Shown here: positions 8,654 to 17,286 of the stretch, piece by piece | Numbering within the stretch: position 1 is the stretch's first letter | Layout: the number at the start of each line of letters is the position of its first letter | Assembly: GCF_001043895.1 (NCBI RefSeq) | Contig: NZ_JTHF01000187.1 | Location: 1 to 64,000, forward strand | DNA length: 64,000 nucleotides | Origin: Methylobacterium indicum | Lineage (GTDB): Bacteria; Pseudomonadota; Alphaproteobacteria; Rhizobiales; Beijerinckiaceae | Direction: 5' to 3' | Translations under genes and position numbers: made by a program | The notes under the pieces: model-generated | Seen by the model: the letters and a program-made list of their open reading frames with translations, nothing else | Told to the model about the DNA's origin: nothing | The model's database searches: none

Positions 8654-8971
8654 TGAACCGCCCCGGGTTTCTCGGAGGCTGTTTGTCTTGGGTCAGGCGG
8701 CCAAGGTTTGGTCGCCGGCGTGGGTATGAGAGCGCGCTTCGGCCTCGGCGGGAGGGACGTTGCCGATCGGCGCGAGGAGGCGACGGTGGTTGTACCAGTC
8801 GACCCATTTCAGGGTGGCGTACTCGACCGCTTCGAAGGAGCGCCACGGCCCGCATCGGTGGATCACCTCTGCCTAGAACAAGCCGTTGATCGTCTCCGCC
8901 AAGGCGTTGTCGTAAGAGTCGCCGACGCTGCCGACCGACGGCTCGATGCCCGCACCGACCAGGCGCTCTGT
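8654..8971 (-). mobile_element. IS3-family element remnant: 3' end of transposase OrfB plus terminal repeat
   Basis: On the minus strand, 8971 to 8693 encodes the C-terminal part of an IS3-family (IS407/IS2-like) integrase: SVGDSYDNALAETINGLF, containing the last catalytic Glu, then EVIHRCGPWRSFEAVEY and a WYNHRRLLAPIG segment. A TAG at 8873-8875 replaces the codon after NGLF, and everything upstream of the YTERLV-like position is gone. The sequence starting at 8654 (TGAACCGCCCCGGGTTT) resembles the terminal inverted repeat of such elements. It is a dead fragment abutting an IS30 remnant. Confidence 0.8.
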
Positions 8972-8999
8972 CTACCTTAGAGCCGAGTACTTCTTAGTT

Positions 9000-9434
9000 T
9001 CAAGCGGTCGTTGCAACACCATCTTGCATGGCTACGAGAACAGCGTCGATTGCTTCTGCTGGCGTCTTGCAGTTCAGCGTTTTGCGCGGTCTGCTGTTGA
9101 TGGGTGCGGCCACGGCAGTAAGACCCTCCACGCTGTGAGCGTTCAGATCCGCTCCTCTTGGGAATTACTGCCGTCACAACTTGTTCGTGTACTCGTTTGC
9201 CCCCCGCTGCCACGGTGAGCGTGGATCACAGAAGTACACCTGCAGATCCGCGTCGATCCGTAAGCGCGCATGCTCGGCCATCTCGGACCCCTGGTCCCAG
9301 GTCAATGAGCGCCGCAGATGCTCCGGCAAGCGCGCGATCGTGCCGGTGATCGCAGCCTCTCTCGAAGACACCGGTCCGAACGCCGCCGACGTGCCATCAC
9401 AACCGCCCTCCGCCAAAGCCGTTGCGACGACCAC
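9000..9434 (-). mobile_element. IS30-family transposase remnant with two nonsense codons
   Basis: The minus strand encodes IS30-type sequence: LPEHLRRSLTWDQGSEMAEH (DDE-domain Asp region), then VYFCDPRSPWQRGANEYTNK. It then meets TGA and TAG-type stops where LLRQYFPRG is expected, and continues as INSRPRKTLNCKTPAEAID to a final stop at 9000-9002. The N-terminal half is missing, and residues before about 9370 do not match the family well, so the right boundary is uncertain. Clearly inactive. Confidence 0.75.
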
Positions 9435-9627
9435 TTGAAACTGCCGCGACTCCCTTCAGGATCGGGAGGCAACATCCTCCGGCTGGCCCAGGTCCCGTCA
9501 GCCGGCGGTGAGGGGGGATGAGGAGACGTAATCCCTCGCCCCGTGAGCACCATCTCGGAAACCCTCGGTCTGGTTCGAGGTTACCCGCTTGGCAGCCAGC
9601 ACCCTGCCGAGTGTCACGAAGCACGCG
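9435..9627. other. Gap between IS30 remnant and small genes
   Basis: About 190 bases, probably old junction DNA. Nothing recognisable on either strand. Confidence 0.4.
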
Positions 9628-9888
9628 ATGGCCTCAGGGCCGGTCTTCAGAAGCGGCCAGCGACGGCTCGCCTGGCTGGCGGAGGATGGGGTGTCATTGG
9701 TGGTTCCGATCGAGAAGGACGACCGGGACGTGCTTGTCGCGGCAGAGCCACGAACCTTCGCGATGGCTCAGGCCGCGCGCGGGCGCCCGCTGGTGCGGAT
9801 CCACCTCGCCTATGCCGATCCCAGCACCGTGGCGCGCCTCCTCGCGCAGGCCGCCCTCACTCTCATAGGAGCGACACCGACACCATGA
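9628..9888 (+). CDS. Small hypothetical protein
   Basis: 86-residue reading frame, not recognised. Composition looks like a real protein: SGQRRLAWLAEDGVSLVVPI, then acidic and basic residues, then a helical Ala/Leu-rich C terminus. ATG 9628 is taken; TTG 9589 is an alternative. The stop overlaps the ATG of the next small gene (ATGA), which argues that both are genuine and co-translated. There is no signal peptide or membrane segment. It lies beside IS debris and its function is unknown. Confidence 0.45.
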   Translation: MASGPVFRSGQRRLAWLAEDGVSLVVPIEKDDRDVLVAAEPRTFAMAQAARGRPLVRIHLAYADPSTVARLLAQAALTLIGATPTP

Positions 9889-10127
9889 GCGAACAGCGCG
9901 ACGTGACCACTCAGGACGGCACCGCCTGGACCTCCATCGAGGCGCTCGCCGACATGCCGGAGGCCGCGAAGGAGAAGCTCGCCGGCGAGGGATGCCGGGC
10001 CGTGGTGTGCACGCCATCAGGCGGCGCGCATTCAGTGCGGCTGTCGCTGGCCAAGGACTGGCGAGGGATGGCGGAGGTCGATCTCGCCGCCGCGATCGAG
10101 GCGGCACTCGCGCGGGACCGACGCTGA
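9885..10127 (+). CDS. Small hypothetical protein
   Basis: 80-residue hydrophilic protein, not recognised. It begins MSEQRDVTTQDGTAWTSIEA and ends with an alpha-helical Ala-rich tail, AAAIEAALARDRR. It is coupled to the upstream small gene by a 4-base overlap. No motif, signal peptide or metal site is evident. A terminator-like hairpin lies 156 bases downstream on the same strand. Confidence 0.5.
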   Translation: MSEQRDVTTQDGTAWTSIEALADMPEAAKEKLAGEGCRAVVCTPSGGAHSVRLSLAKDWRGMAEVDLAAAIEAALARDRR

Positions 10128-10282
10128 GGACTGTTCGAAACAGCTGCCAGCTCAGATCGACCTGCTCCGCACCATCGACCAGGAGCAGGTTCGCCACCAC
10201 GGCCACGCCTGATCAGCCGGAACCTCCTCCACCCCCATCCCGTTAATCGTTCGATCTCATTGAACCCGAGACCACGCCTTCA

Positions 10283-10314
10283 GCCCCGCCGGCAGCGCCG
10301 AGCGGGGCCTTTTC
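10283..10314 (+). terminator. Intrinsic terminator downstream of the small genes
   Basis: GCCCCGC (10283-10289) pairs with GCGGGGC (10302-10308) around a 12-base loop and is followed by CTTTTC. The polarity fits transcription from the two small plus-strand genes. The rest of 10128-10533 holds nothing else recognisable. Confidence 0.65.
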
Positions 10315-10533
10315 ACGTCCGGGCTTCATCCCAACCGTTGGCCTGTCCCGGACGAAGACAGGGCTCATGCGACATCTGGTCTGTCGCTCGGCAATTCAGA
10401 TATCGGCTTGTCTCCCTCGTCGCGCGGGCGAATGTCGTGATGTTCAACCGGAACCGGCTGGAGATCGTATCACTCGCTGGCCATAGGTCCCGCACCCCGG
10501 CGATCGTGTAACGACGCCCCCGCGTATGGGATC

Positions 10534-12483
10534 TCACGATAGCCCGAACCCACGCCGCACCAGCCCGGCCATCGCCCCCGCCATGCGGGCCTGGCGGGCG
10601 ATCGTGTCCCGCGGGGTGCCGTAGAGCATCAGCACCAGAGCGCGGCGCTGGGCGAAGTCCGGTTCGAGCTGCACCAACCCGTCGCCGAGGGGCGAGGCCT
10701 GCACCGCGCCGATGCCCGGAAGGTGGAGTATCGCACCGCCTTGGGGCACTGGCAGTTCTGGGCCGACAGTGGCACGGTCGGTCGATAGGTGGGTAACCAG
10801 CGCCGGGACCGACCGACCACCCATTTCCATCGTTGCGTCTAGCTCGCAGGAGAAGAGTAAATTAGTGCGCGGATACTCGAAGCAGACCAGAAAAGCCACG
10901 AAGGTCAGCACCATTGCGACGCCAGCCCAAACTAAATTAAAGTAGTCCATCGAGGACACCTCGGCCGCCGCGTCCGGCGCCAAGAAAGCCCACACGATGC
11001 TGAAGGCTGAGAGCAGAGAGAAGCCGCCGAACAATGCGGCGAGGCGCCATCGCACCATCATTTGCGAGCGGTCACCGCCTTTGTCGGTCACTTTGAACGG
11101 CCGGCCGAACGGCTTCACGGCGGCCACCGCCAGGGTCATAGTGATCGGTAGCGCCGTCATGGTATGGGTGACCTCCATGAACAGCGGCAGGGTGCGCGAG
11201 CCTGAGATCCAGCCATTATAGGCCCAGACGGCCAGCAGCATCGGCATGCCGAAGCGCAGGAACGATAGGTAATCCGCCTGGAAGGCCGGCAACCCGGCGA
11301 ACCAGTAGACCGAGGGTGCGATCAACATCAACACGATGAATGGCTTGCACAGCCAGTTGAGAACGCCGTGGATGAAGTGCAGGCGCTGTACCAAGCTGTA
11401 GCCCGAACCGAGCAGCGGTCCAGAGCGCAGGAGTGCCACCTGCATCGTGCCGAGGCACCAACGGGTGCGTTGAGTGATGTATTCCGGCAGCCCTTCCGCC
11501 GACAAGCCCATGCTGAGGCGCTCGTTGAGCCAGTGGGTGTGATAGCCCGCCCTCATCATGCCGCAGGAAAGGTTCAGGTCCTCGCAGATCGCCGCGTCCG
11601 GGAAGCCGCCGATTTCGTTCAGCCGGTCGCGGCGAACCAGGAACGAGGTACCAACGCAGAATGAGCAGCCCCAGGCATCTTTGGCCGGCTGGAACACATC
11701 GAAGAAGATGCGCTGGTCGTCGACCCAGCTTTCGGAGGTCGAGAGGTTATGCTGGATCGGATCGGCATTGAAGAAGAATTGCGGGGTTTGCACCACTGCA
11801 GCGCGGGGATCATCGAACAGACCGACCATCCGCGTGAGAATGTCGGGCTGCGGCGCGAAATCGGCGTCGAGTACCAGGATCAAGGGGGCGTTGGTCTCGG
11901 CCGCGGTCGCCCGCAGGCCGTTGTTGAGATTACCCGCCTTAGCGGCCTTATTGTCGGGACGGCGTAGGTAACGCGCGCCAACCTGTTCGCAGTAGTCACG
12001 CAGCCAGTCGCGCCGCGTATCGTCCAGCACCCACACGGTCTTGTGCGGATACTCGATTGCGAGCGCCGGCAGGATCGACTTCTCGAGCACGTCGAGCGGC
12101 TCGTTGTAGGTGCAAATGAAGACGTCGACCGCCGGCCAGTCGTTCGCAGCGGCGTGGCGGCTTTGCGCTGCGTCAGCCTCCGCCGAGCGGTCCTTGTAGC
12201 GCATCAGGATCGCGATCGACATCAGCGTGTAGGTGATCGCCACTGCCTCGAAGGTGAAAAATAGGTAGGGCCACAGGGCCTCGGCGGTCGGCTCGAGGGG
12301 CGGCAGGGTATCGGTCCAGCGCCATATGACGTAGGTGACGACGAGCACGGCGGTGAGCCCGCCGAAGAGAATCCGGTCGTAGGCACGCTGCGGCGCTAAC
12401 AATTGCGGCAGCGCATAGAGCGCCAGCACGACCGCAAGGTTGAGGGCGAGCACCGTCGATACATCGCCGGGAGTGCTGAACAT
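10534..12483 (-). CDS. BcsA-like processive glycosyltransferase (GT2)
   Basis: 649-residue inner-membrane glycosyltransferase like the catalytic subunit of cellulose synthase. Membrane segments lie near residues 12-30, 39-56 and 72-95 and in the C-terminal half. The GT2 domain has CTYNEP (124-129), DD (154-155), DAD (206-208), QTPQFF (232-237), the acceptor-site CED (300-302, usually TED) and QRTRW (338-342). The C-terminal 100 residues resemble a reduced PilZ region without an obvious RxxxR, so cyclic-di-GMP control is uncertain. It is last in a minus-strand operon, 5 bases after the putative glycosidase. It would polymerise a nucleotide sugar; the product is unknown. Confidence 0.88.
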   Translation of the reverse strand: MFSTPGDVSTVLALNLAVVLALYALPQLLAPQRAYDRILFGGLTAVLVVTYVIWRWTDTLPPLEPTAEALWPYLFFTFEAVAITYTLMSIAILMRYKDRSAEADAAQSRHAAANDWPAVDVFICTYNEPLDVLEKSILPALAIEYPHKTVWVLDDTRRDWLRDYCEQVGARYLRRPDNKAAKAGNLNNGLRATAAETNAPLILVLDADFAPQPDILTRMVGLFDDPRAAVVQTPQFFFNADPIQHNLSTSESWVDDQRIFFDVFQPAKDAWGCSFCVGTSFLVRRDRLNEIGGFPDAAICEDLNLSCGMMRAGYHTHWLNERLSMGLSAEGLPEYITQRTRWCLGTMQVALLRSGPLLGSGYSLVQRLHFIHGVLNWLCKPFIVLMLIAPSVYWFAGLPAFQADYLSFLRFGMPMLLAVWAYNGWISGSRTLPLFMEVTHTMTALPITMTLAVAAVKPFGRPFKVTDKGGDRSQMMVRWRLAALFGGFSLLSAFSIVWAFLAPDAAAEVSSMDYFNLVWAGVAMVLTFVAFLVCFEYPRTNLLFSCELDATMEMGGRSVPALVTHLSTDRATVGPELPVPQGGAILHLPGIGAVQASPLGDGLVQLEPDFAQRRALVLMLYGTPRDTIARQARMAGAMAGLVRRGFGLS

Positions 12484-12488
12484 GTGCG

Positions 12489-13793
12489 CTACCTCAGGGG
12501 CTGGCTGGCGGGGCCTTGCTGGCGAAATCTTGCCGGCGAAATCTTACCGTCAGAATCCGGGATGATTTTGCCATCGAACGGGTTCCAGCCTGCCTCAGCA
12601 AGGACGGCCCAGGCCGTGGCGCCGAGATGCGGACGGCGGTAGTATAGGAAGTCGCCGTGGCTGCTGGTTGGGCCGATTGTCAAACCGGTTGTGATCTGCG
12701 CCTCGCGAGTGGCATAGAGCAGGCCGGAGGGCGCCCGCTCCTGCATCGATGTGGCGAGCAGTGCCCGGCCACGCTCGCGCTCGCCGACCGTCCGGTAGGC
12801 GAGGGCCGCCTGCGCCGTGCCCTCGACCCAGAGACCATCGCGATCGTCGTTGAAGTCGAATCCGCCCAACACGCCGAGGCGCGCCTCGGCGCAGGCGAGC
12901 GCCCGCTGCCAGGCGGCCGGCGGCTCAGCCACTGCGAGTTGCGGCCAGAGTTGGGTGTCGAGGGCAAGTTTGGCTGTGTCGCGCATCCGGCCCTCCGGCG
13001 ATGTCCCCATCCGGAAGCAGCCAGAGGAAGGATCGAATGCGGCGTCGACGAACGTACGGGCCGTGCGCGCCGCCTCTGCGCCGTCGGGACCCAGCCAGGT
13101 GCCGAGCGCCACGACGTCGAGGTTATGCTCGGTTGAGGTCCAGGGCAGCGGTGCCTGGTCGGGGTCGTAGCCGTCCCGGCCGCCGGTGAAGCCAGCCGTG
13201 GATCTGGCGTGTGCGGCGGCGTTGGCGGTAATCCAATTCAGGAGCCGAACCGCGCCGGCGCGGTAGGGCGCCGCGCCGGTGGCGTCGTGCAGGGTCATCA
13301 ACGCGAGGCCTACCCAAGCGACATTACCCGTGGCGGTGCCGACCTGGTAGCGGTCCTCGGACCACTGCTTGCGCCCGGCGTCCCACCAGCCCGGCAGCAG
13401 CACCGGGCGCTCCGTCACCGGCCCGGCCCGGTAGGCATTGCGCACCCGCCCGTCTGCGAAGCTGCGGTCTGAAGCCAGCGCAACCAGGAAAGCGTCGCCG
13501 ATCCGGCGGGCGCGGGCAGTATCGCCACATGCGGTCAGCGCGATCGCCGCAAGCGCGTTGTCGTATGCGAAGGCGGTGTTGCGGAGTGGAAGCGGTGCTT
13601 GCGCTTCACCCGGGCCAGGCCCGTAGCTTGCCACGAAGGTCGCTCCACCCTCCGGTGCCGCGGCGTCGAGGGCGGCGGCGACCGCCCCGCACGACCCGGG
13701 AGCGGCCCATGCCGGCTGGGCCCCCATGATTGCCCCGAGGCCGCCCAAGAGGACGGCGAAGATGGCGGGAAGGGCCCTCGCCCACGGCGCCAT
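12489..13793 (-). CDS. Exported putative glycosidase (six-hairpin-like)
   Basis: 434-residue protein with a signal peptide (hydrophobic 9-24, cleavage near AWA at 29). The mature part is rich in helical repeats with aromatic/acidic motifs: NTAFAYDNALAAIAL, GWWDAGRKQW, GTATGNVAWVGLAL and STEHNLDVV. This resembles the alpha/alpha six-hairpin fold of several glycoside hydrolases. No specific family was assigned. It lies between the membrane-fusion protein (1-base TGATG overlap) and the glycosyltransferase, a position equivalent to the trimming glucanase of polysaccharide secretion operons. A processing hydrolase for the exported polymer is therefore inferred. Confidence 0.65.
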   Translation of the reverse strand: MAPWARALPAIFAVLLGGLGAIMGAQPAWAAPGSCGAVAAALDAAAPEGGATFVASYGPGPGEAQAPLPLRNTAFAYDNALAAIALTACGDTARARRIGDAFLVALASDRSFADGRVRNAYRAGPVTERPVLLPGWWDAGRKQWSEDRYQVGTATGNVAWVGLALMTLHDATGAAPYRAGAVRLLNWITANAAAHARSTAGFTGGRDGYDPDQAPLPWTSTEHNLDVVALGTWLGPDGAEAARTARTFVDAAFDPSSGCFRMGTSPEGRMRDTAKLALDTQLWPQLAVAEPPAAWQRALACAEARLGVLGGFDFNDDRDGLWVEGTAQAALAYRTVGERERGRALLATSMQERAPSGLLYATREAQITTGLTIGPTSSHGDFLYYRRPHLGATAWAVLAEAGWNPFDGKIIPDSDGKISPARFRQQGPASQPLR

Positions 13794-15433
13794 CAGCGCT
13801 CGGCCCTCAGGTCGCGCCGTGCCCTCTTCGGCTCAGCTACGTCTGGCGTAAATTCCTGCGGACGCTGGGGCGGCAGCGGCACCGTGTAGGCGCGCAGGCT
13901 CTGGACCGGTGCCGTCGTGGCAGTCGTCTCGGGCTCGGCCACCGGCGCCTTTGCCTGGGCCGGCTGCGGGGCGGGAGGGGTGATGGATAGCGGAACCGGA
14001 GAGGCTGCAGGAATGGCGACAGGCTGCGGCGCGGGCGTGCCGGCCTGCTGCTGGGCTGACGTAGCAGGCTCGTCCGCCGCCACCGCGGGTTCGGCGGTGA
14101 AGCGCTTCAACGCCGCCATCACGACGGTACCAGCCTGGGTAGTAAACGTGGCAGCGTGGTCGCCGAGCGAACGCCACAGCATCGAGGTCGAGGGTACCCA
14201 GCCCGCCTCACGGGACACGCTGACCCAGCGGCCGACACCGCAGCTGTTGGTCGGGGACACGCTGCCGGTCGCCCCGAGGGTCGCCGGGTCGGGCTTGATC
14301 AAGACGTAGAGTTCGCGCCGCTCGGTCTGGGGGAACGGCACCGCGTAGGTGGCGTCAGCCTTGTCGCTGGTCTTTGGCAAGATTTCCGTCACGGTGCCGG
14401 GCCGCGGCCCACTTCCCTCGCCGTCAATCGTGACGCGGCTGCCGACCTGCAGGTTCTGGCCCTGGCGGTAGGAGAAGATCGCGACGACGAAGCTCTGCTC
14501 GCAATCAACGAGAGCGGCGAGGCTGTCGCCTGCGGTGACGTGGCGGCCGACGCTGGCTCCGACATTGAACACGAAGCCGCCGCCCGGGGCGCGGATCTCC
14601 GTGGCCGACAGGCTGTCGATGCGGGTGTTCTCACGCGCGAGCAGGCGCTGCTGCTCGCTCAGCGCTGCTTTCAGCTCTATTTCTTCGATTTGCAGGCGCT
14701 GCGCGTCGTAGAAGATCGCCATACGCTTTTGGGTGATGTCGGCAAGGCCGCTGAGATCCTCGCCGGCATAGACCTTGCGGCTCAAGCCCTCGAGCTGGGT
14801 CGTTTTCTGCAGGAGCTTGGCTTCAGCCGCCTTCTGTTCCTGCTGCGCCGCGTTGTAGGCCTGCGACGTCGATTTGACCATGTCGGGGCTGGCGACGTTT
14901 CGCGATACCATGTTGATCTGGCGGTCCATCAGGACCTTCTTCTCCTCGGCCGTAGCCTCGGCCGAGGCGATCTTCGCCTTCAGCCCCTCGATCTCGGAGC
15001 GGAACATCTGGGCGATGCCGTCCGACTGGAGCCTGATCGAGCTATCGAGATTTTCAAGATAGGCGAGGTTCGACAGGCGCTTGCGCTCAGCGGAGAGTGC
15101 CCGCTCACGCAGATCGGTCACCTTGCTGTCGAGTTGGATCGCGGTCGTGCGGTCGACCAGTGGGTTGGCGATGCGGGCCAAAAGCGCACCCGGCGCCACG
15201 CCGTCACCGGCTTTCACTGGGATCGCGGCGATGTCGCCCGAGATCGGGGCGGTCAGCAACATCACCGGAGCATTGATGACTGCACGGTCCGATTGGTCGG
15301 CCACGAGCGGCGGAAGGACCGATGTCCCGATGAGCAAGGCGAGCACCGAGGCCAGGCTGACGCTTGAGAGCCGGACGAGGCCGCGGTGCCGATGCGGCGT
15401 CTGCGGGCGCTGGCTGGAAGACGATTGGGTCAC
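13793..15433 (-). CDS. HlyD-family membrane-fusion protein
   Basis: 546-residue periplasmic adaptor with one N-terminal membrane anchor (about 21-45). A half lipoyl motif follows (PISGDIAAIPVKAGDGVAPG), then a long coiled-coil segment (about 95-275), the second lipoyl half (ATEIRAPGGGFVFNVGASVG) and a beta-barrel part. The C-terminal 100 residues are an unusual Ala/Pro-rich tail, which is extra to the family. It is first gene of the operon; the next gene overlaps its stop by one base. It would link the inner-membrane synthase to the cell envelope for polymer export. No outer-membrane partner is encoded nearby. Confidence 0.85.
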   Translation of the reverse strand: MTQSSSSQRPQTPHRHRGLVRLSSVSLASVLALLIGTSVLPPLVADQSDRAVINAPVMLLTAPISGDIAAIPVKAGDGVAPGALLARIANPLVDRTTAIQLDSKVTDLRERALSAERKRLSNLAYLENLDSSIRLQSDGIAQMFRSEIEGLKAKIASAEATAEEKKVLMDRQINMVSRNVASPDMVKSTSQAYNAAQQEQKAAEAKLLQKTTQLEGLSRKVYAGEDLSGLADITQKRMAIFYDAQRLQIEEIELKAALSEQQRLLARENTRIDSLSATEIRAPGGGFVFNVGASVGRHVTAGDSLAALVDCEQSFVVAIFSYRQGQNLQVGSRVTIDGEGSGPRPGTVTEILPKTSDKADATYAVPFPQTERRELYVLIKPDPATLGATGSVSPTNSCGVGRWVSVSREAGWVPSTSMLWRSLGDHAATFTTQAGTVVMAALKRFTAEPAVAADEPATSAQQQAGTPAPQPVAIPAASPVPLSITPPAPQPAQAKAPVAEPETTATTAPVQSLRAYTVPLPPQRPQEFTPDVAEPKRARRDLRAER

Positions 15434-16114
15434 CGGGACCTCCGATCGAGGAGTTGCCGTTGAGCATCGACGACGGCGAGCAGTCTGGATGCGGAGCCAG
15501 GCCTCTCGTTGATGCGATTGCTACTGACATATCGCGCTGCAAAAATTGATCAATTTTTTTTTGATCTTTTGTCTTCTCGGACGATGTTGCAAATTATTTC
15601 ACGTCGACGTGATGGAACGGTTTTGCCGTTGTGTTTTTTATAGATTTGCAACTGTAATTTAAGAGACTTTTAATAGTTTATGCGCACTGCAGCAAAATCG
15701 AAAATGTGGCTGAAAACGGGCGACCGGGATGACGGAAGTCGCTAGCCGGCCATCGTTAGCTCGAAGACTTGACGTGACGGCATCGATTGCAGCACTGACA
15801 CCGTCCACGAATCTTCGTCAGAGATCGCTTGGTAGCATAATATAATGCGCCAAAGTGTAGAGTAAAAATTTGGCTTACAGCCTTCCAAGCCTCAGTGAGC
15901 AAGGTGAGCGCGACTAATGGCGCCCGATGCGCCTCGCCGTGCGGCATAATGCCTGTCCGTGACAAGTGAAGCGGTGGTGCGATACACCGATCCGGTCGAC
16001 AAGCACGAGAGCTGCTACCCGAAGATGGGCGGGGGCTCCATACGAACCAGCCATGCAGAGTCCGCATCGCGCAGGCTCGAAGCTCGGCCTTGACCGGGAA
16101 CCACCGGCCTGTTT
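15434..16114. promoter_or_regulatory. AT-rich upstream region of polysaccharide operon with palindromes
   Basis: This long gap holds no supported gene. Near the operon start it is strongly AT-rich. An 18-bp perfect palindrome lies at 15541-15558 (core TTGATCAA), a 14-bp perfect palindrome TCACGTCGACGTGA at 15599-15612 and a small hairpin AACGG/CCGTT at 15616-15630. These are plausible regulator sites for the minus-strand operon starting at 15433. The stretch 15760-16110 shows nothing recognisable. Confidence 0.5.
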
Positions 16115-16129
16115 GTTCTCTTTCTGTTC
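16115..16129 (+). promoter_or_regulatory. LexA (SOS) box upstream of umuD remnant
   Basis: GTTC (16115-16118), seven bases, GTTC (16126-16129). This is exactly the direct-repeat LexA box known from alphaproteobacteria (GTTC-N7-GTTC). It lies 15 bases before the GTG start of a UmuD-like reading frame, with a GGAGG ribosome site between, the expected position for SOS repression. Confidence 0.88.
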
Positions 16130-16144
16130 TAAAACGGAGGGCGC

Positions 16145-16354
16145 GTGAGTCTCTATCGGGTTGGTGCGGAGGCGGCGGACGAAGGCGGGCTCGTGCGGAT
16201 CCCGTTCATGCTCCCGACGCTCTGCGCCGGGTTCCCGAGCCCTGCCGAGGATTTCATCGAAGGCGCGCTCGAGCTACCGCGCTGGCTCGTGCCCAACCCG
16301 CCCGCCACCTTCATCTGGCGGGTGCGCGGATCGTCGATGAAGGGCGCCGGTGAA
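16145..16354 (+). pseudogene. umuD: umuD, truncated SOS mutagenesis protein
   Basis: The first 69 residues are a clear UmuD: VRIPFMLPTLCAGFPSPAED with the Ala28-Gly29 self-cleavage site and the catalytic Ser64 in RGSSMKGAG. Similarity stops there, and the frame runs about 35 unrelated residues to a stop at 16456. The half with the catalytic Lys is missing, so neither autocleavage nor a polymerase V subunit is possible. GTG start with GGAGG upstream. No umuC is present downstream; unrelated mobile-element DNA follows, which explains the truncation. Confidence 0.85.
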
Positions 16355-16530
16355 CTGTGTATCAGCACTGAAGCGGGCCCCTACCAGGAATTATGCCTAA
16401 ACTATTGTTTATATCCCAGAAAAACGGCTTCAAGCGGGGGTCCCTGTCGGCGCTGATCGGGACCCCACCTTGAGAGAGATTTCCAATATTGCTTAAATAG
16501 TTTACTCGTGATCCAGTCCGGGGTCCCACT
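16355..16530. repeat. Repeat-bearing junction sequence, possibly an IS21-type end
   Basis: Just after the umuD break, GGGGTCCC (16437-16444) and GGGACCCC (16459-16466) form an inverted repeat. TAAACTATT (16398-16406) and AATAGTTTA (16496-16504) form another. GGGGTCCC recurs near 16521. Reiterated GGGGTCCC blocks are remembered from terminal regions of some IS21-family elements; no istA/istB coding sequence is present, so the assignment is tentative. Confidence 0.3.
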
Positions 16531-16552
16531 TCGATGTCGATCCACACTCCAC

Positions 16553-16849
16553 ACCCTGGTTCAGGTCGAGGAGCGGCGCTGGGCGATCGAGTAAGCGTTC
16601 GAGACCGGCAAGACCGAATTGGGTCTGGACCACAACGAGACCCGCTCCTGGCATGGCTGGCACCGGCACGTCAGCCTGGTGATGCTGGCCTTCGCGGTGT
16701 TGGCGCGGGTGCGCCAGCGGGCCAATGGCCCGACCCCAAAACCGAGCGAAGAGCCAAGCTCGCCCGTGCCCTGGTCGCTGCAGGTGATCCAGCGAGTCGC
16801 GAACCGGCTCGCCCAGCGGCGCATTGAACCGGCTCTCGTGATCGCCTGA
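16553..16849 (+). mobile_element. IS701-type DDE transposase, C-terminal remnant
   Basis: The frame reads VEERRWAIE, TAA stop at 16592-16594, then AFETGKTELGLDHNETRSWH and WHRHVSLVMLAFAVLARVR, ending at 16847-16849. This is the C-terminal region of IS701-like transposases, in which the conserved Glu lies in the W-x-(V/I)-E-x-x-F segment. The start and the rest of the catalytic domain are missing. Non-functional. Confidence 0.65.
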
Positions 16850-17286
16850 TCAGCCTAGCAGCGCGCTCACCAAGCCGCCGCTCGTCAAGCTCACATCAAG
16901 AAGAACATGCAACCGTAATGCTAGGGGGTGGTAAGGTTCTACCCGCCGGCCTCACCGAACGGGGGGATCAGTGAGACGCCGCACCCTTATGATGGTTGCG
17001 CGCAATCGATTAGCTAAAAATCGTACACGTTCGCTGGCGTATGAAGCGCTACTCTTCATGATTGTCCTGCATCACTTCTGGATCATCGCCCCAGCTCGTA
17101 TGCTGTTGGACAAGCGGAAAAAGCGCCTCGAGACCACGAGTGACGCCGTCAAGAACGGGATCGTGCTCACTACCGAAGTTGCGAGTAGGGACGTTGGCTT
17201 CGGTGAAGCTTGAGTTGGCGCTCGACATTGGATCCCGCTCGCGACTGACGGGCATCAACTTCCATGTGTGCGAGTGGTTTCAAAAA
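16850..17286. other. Gap with no supported gene
   Basis: About 440 bases of moderately GC-rich DNA. Short open frames exist on both strands (80 codons at 16971-17213 plus, 69 codons at 17049-17258 minus) but none shows a family motif or ribosome site. Likely degraded sequence between transposon remnants. Confidence 0.4.

Noticed and set aside
10260-10511. 83-codon plus-strand frame
   Set aside because: It overlaps a convincing intrinsic terminator and encodes Arg/Pro-rich sequence with no motif.
15756-16067. 103-codon minus-strand frame
   Set aside because: No motif and mixed composition; it overlaps an AT-rich non-coding region between operons.
16971-17213. 80-codon plus-strand frame with a short hydrophobic stretch
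   Set aside because: No ribosome site or recognisable domain, and it lies between transposon remnants; probably spurious.
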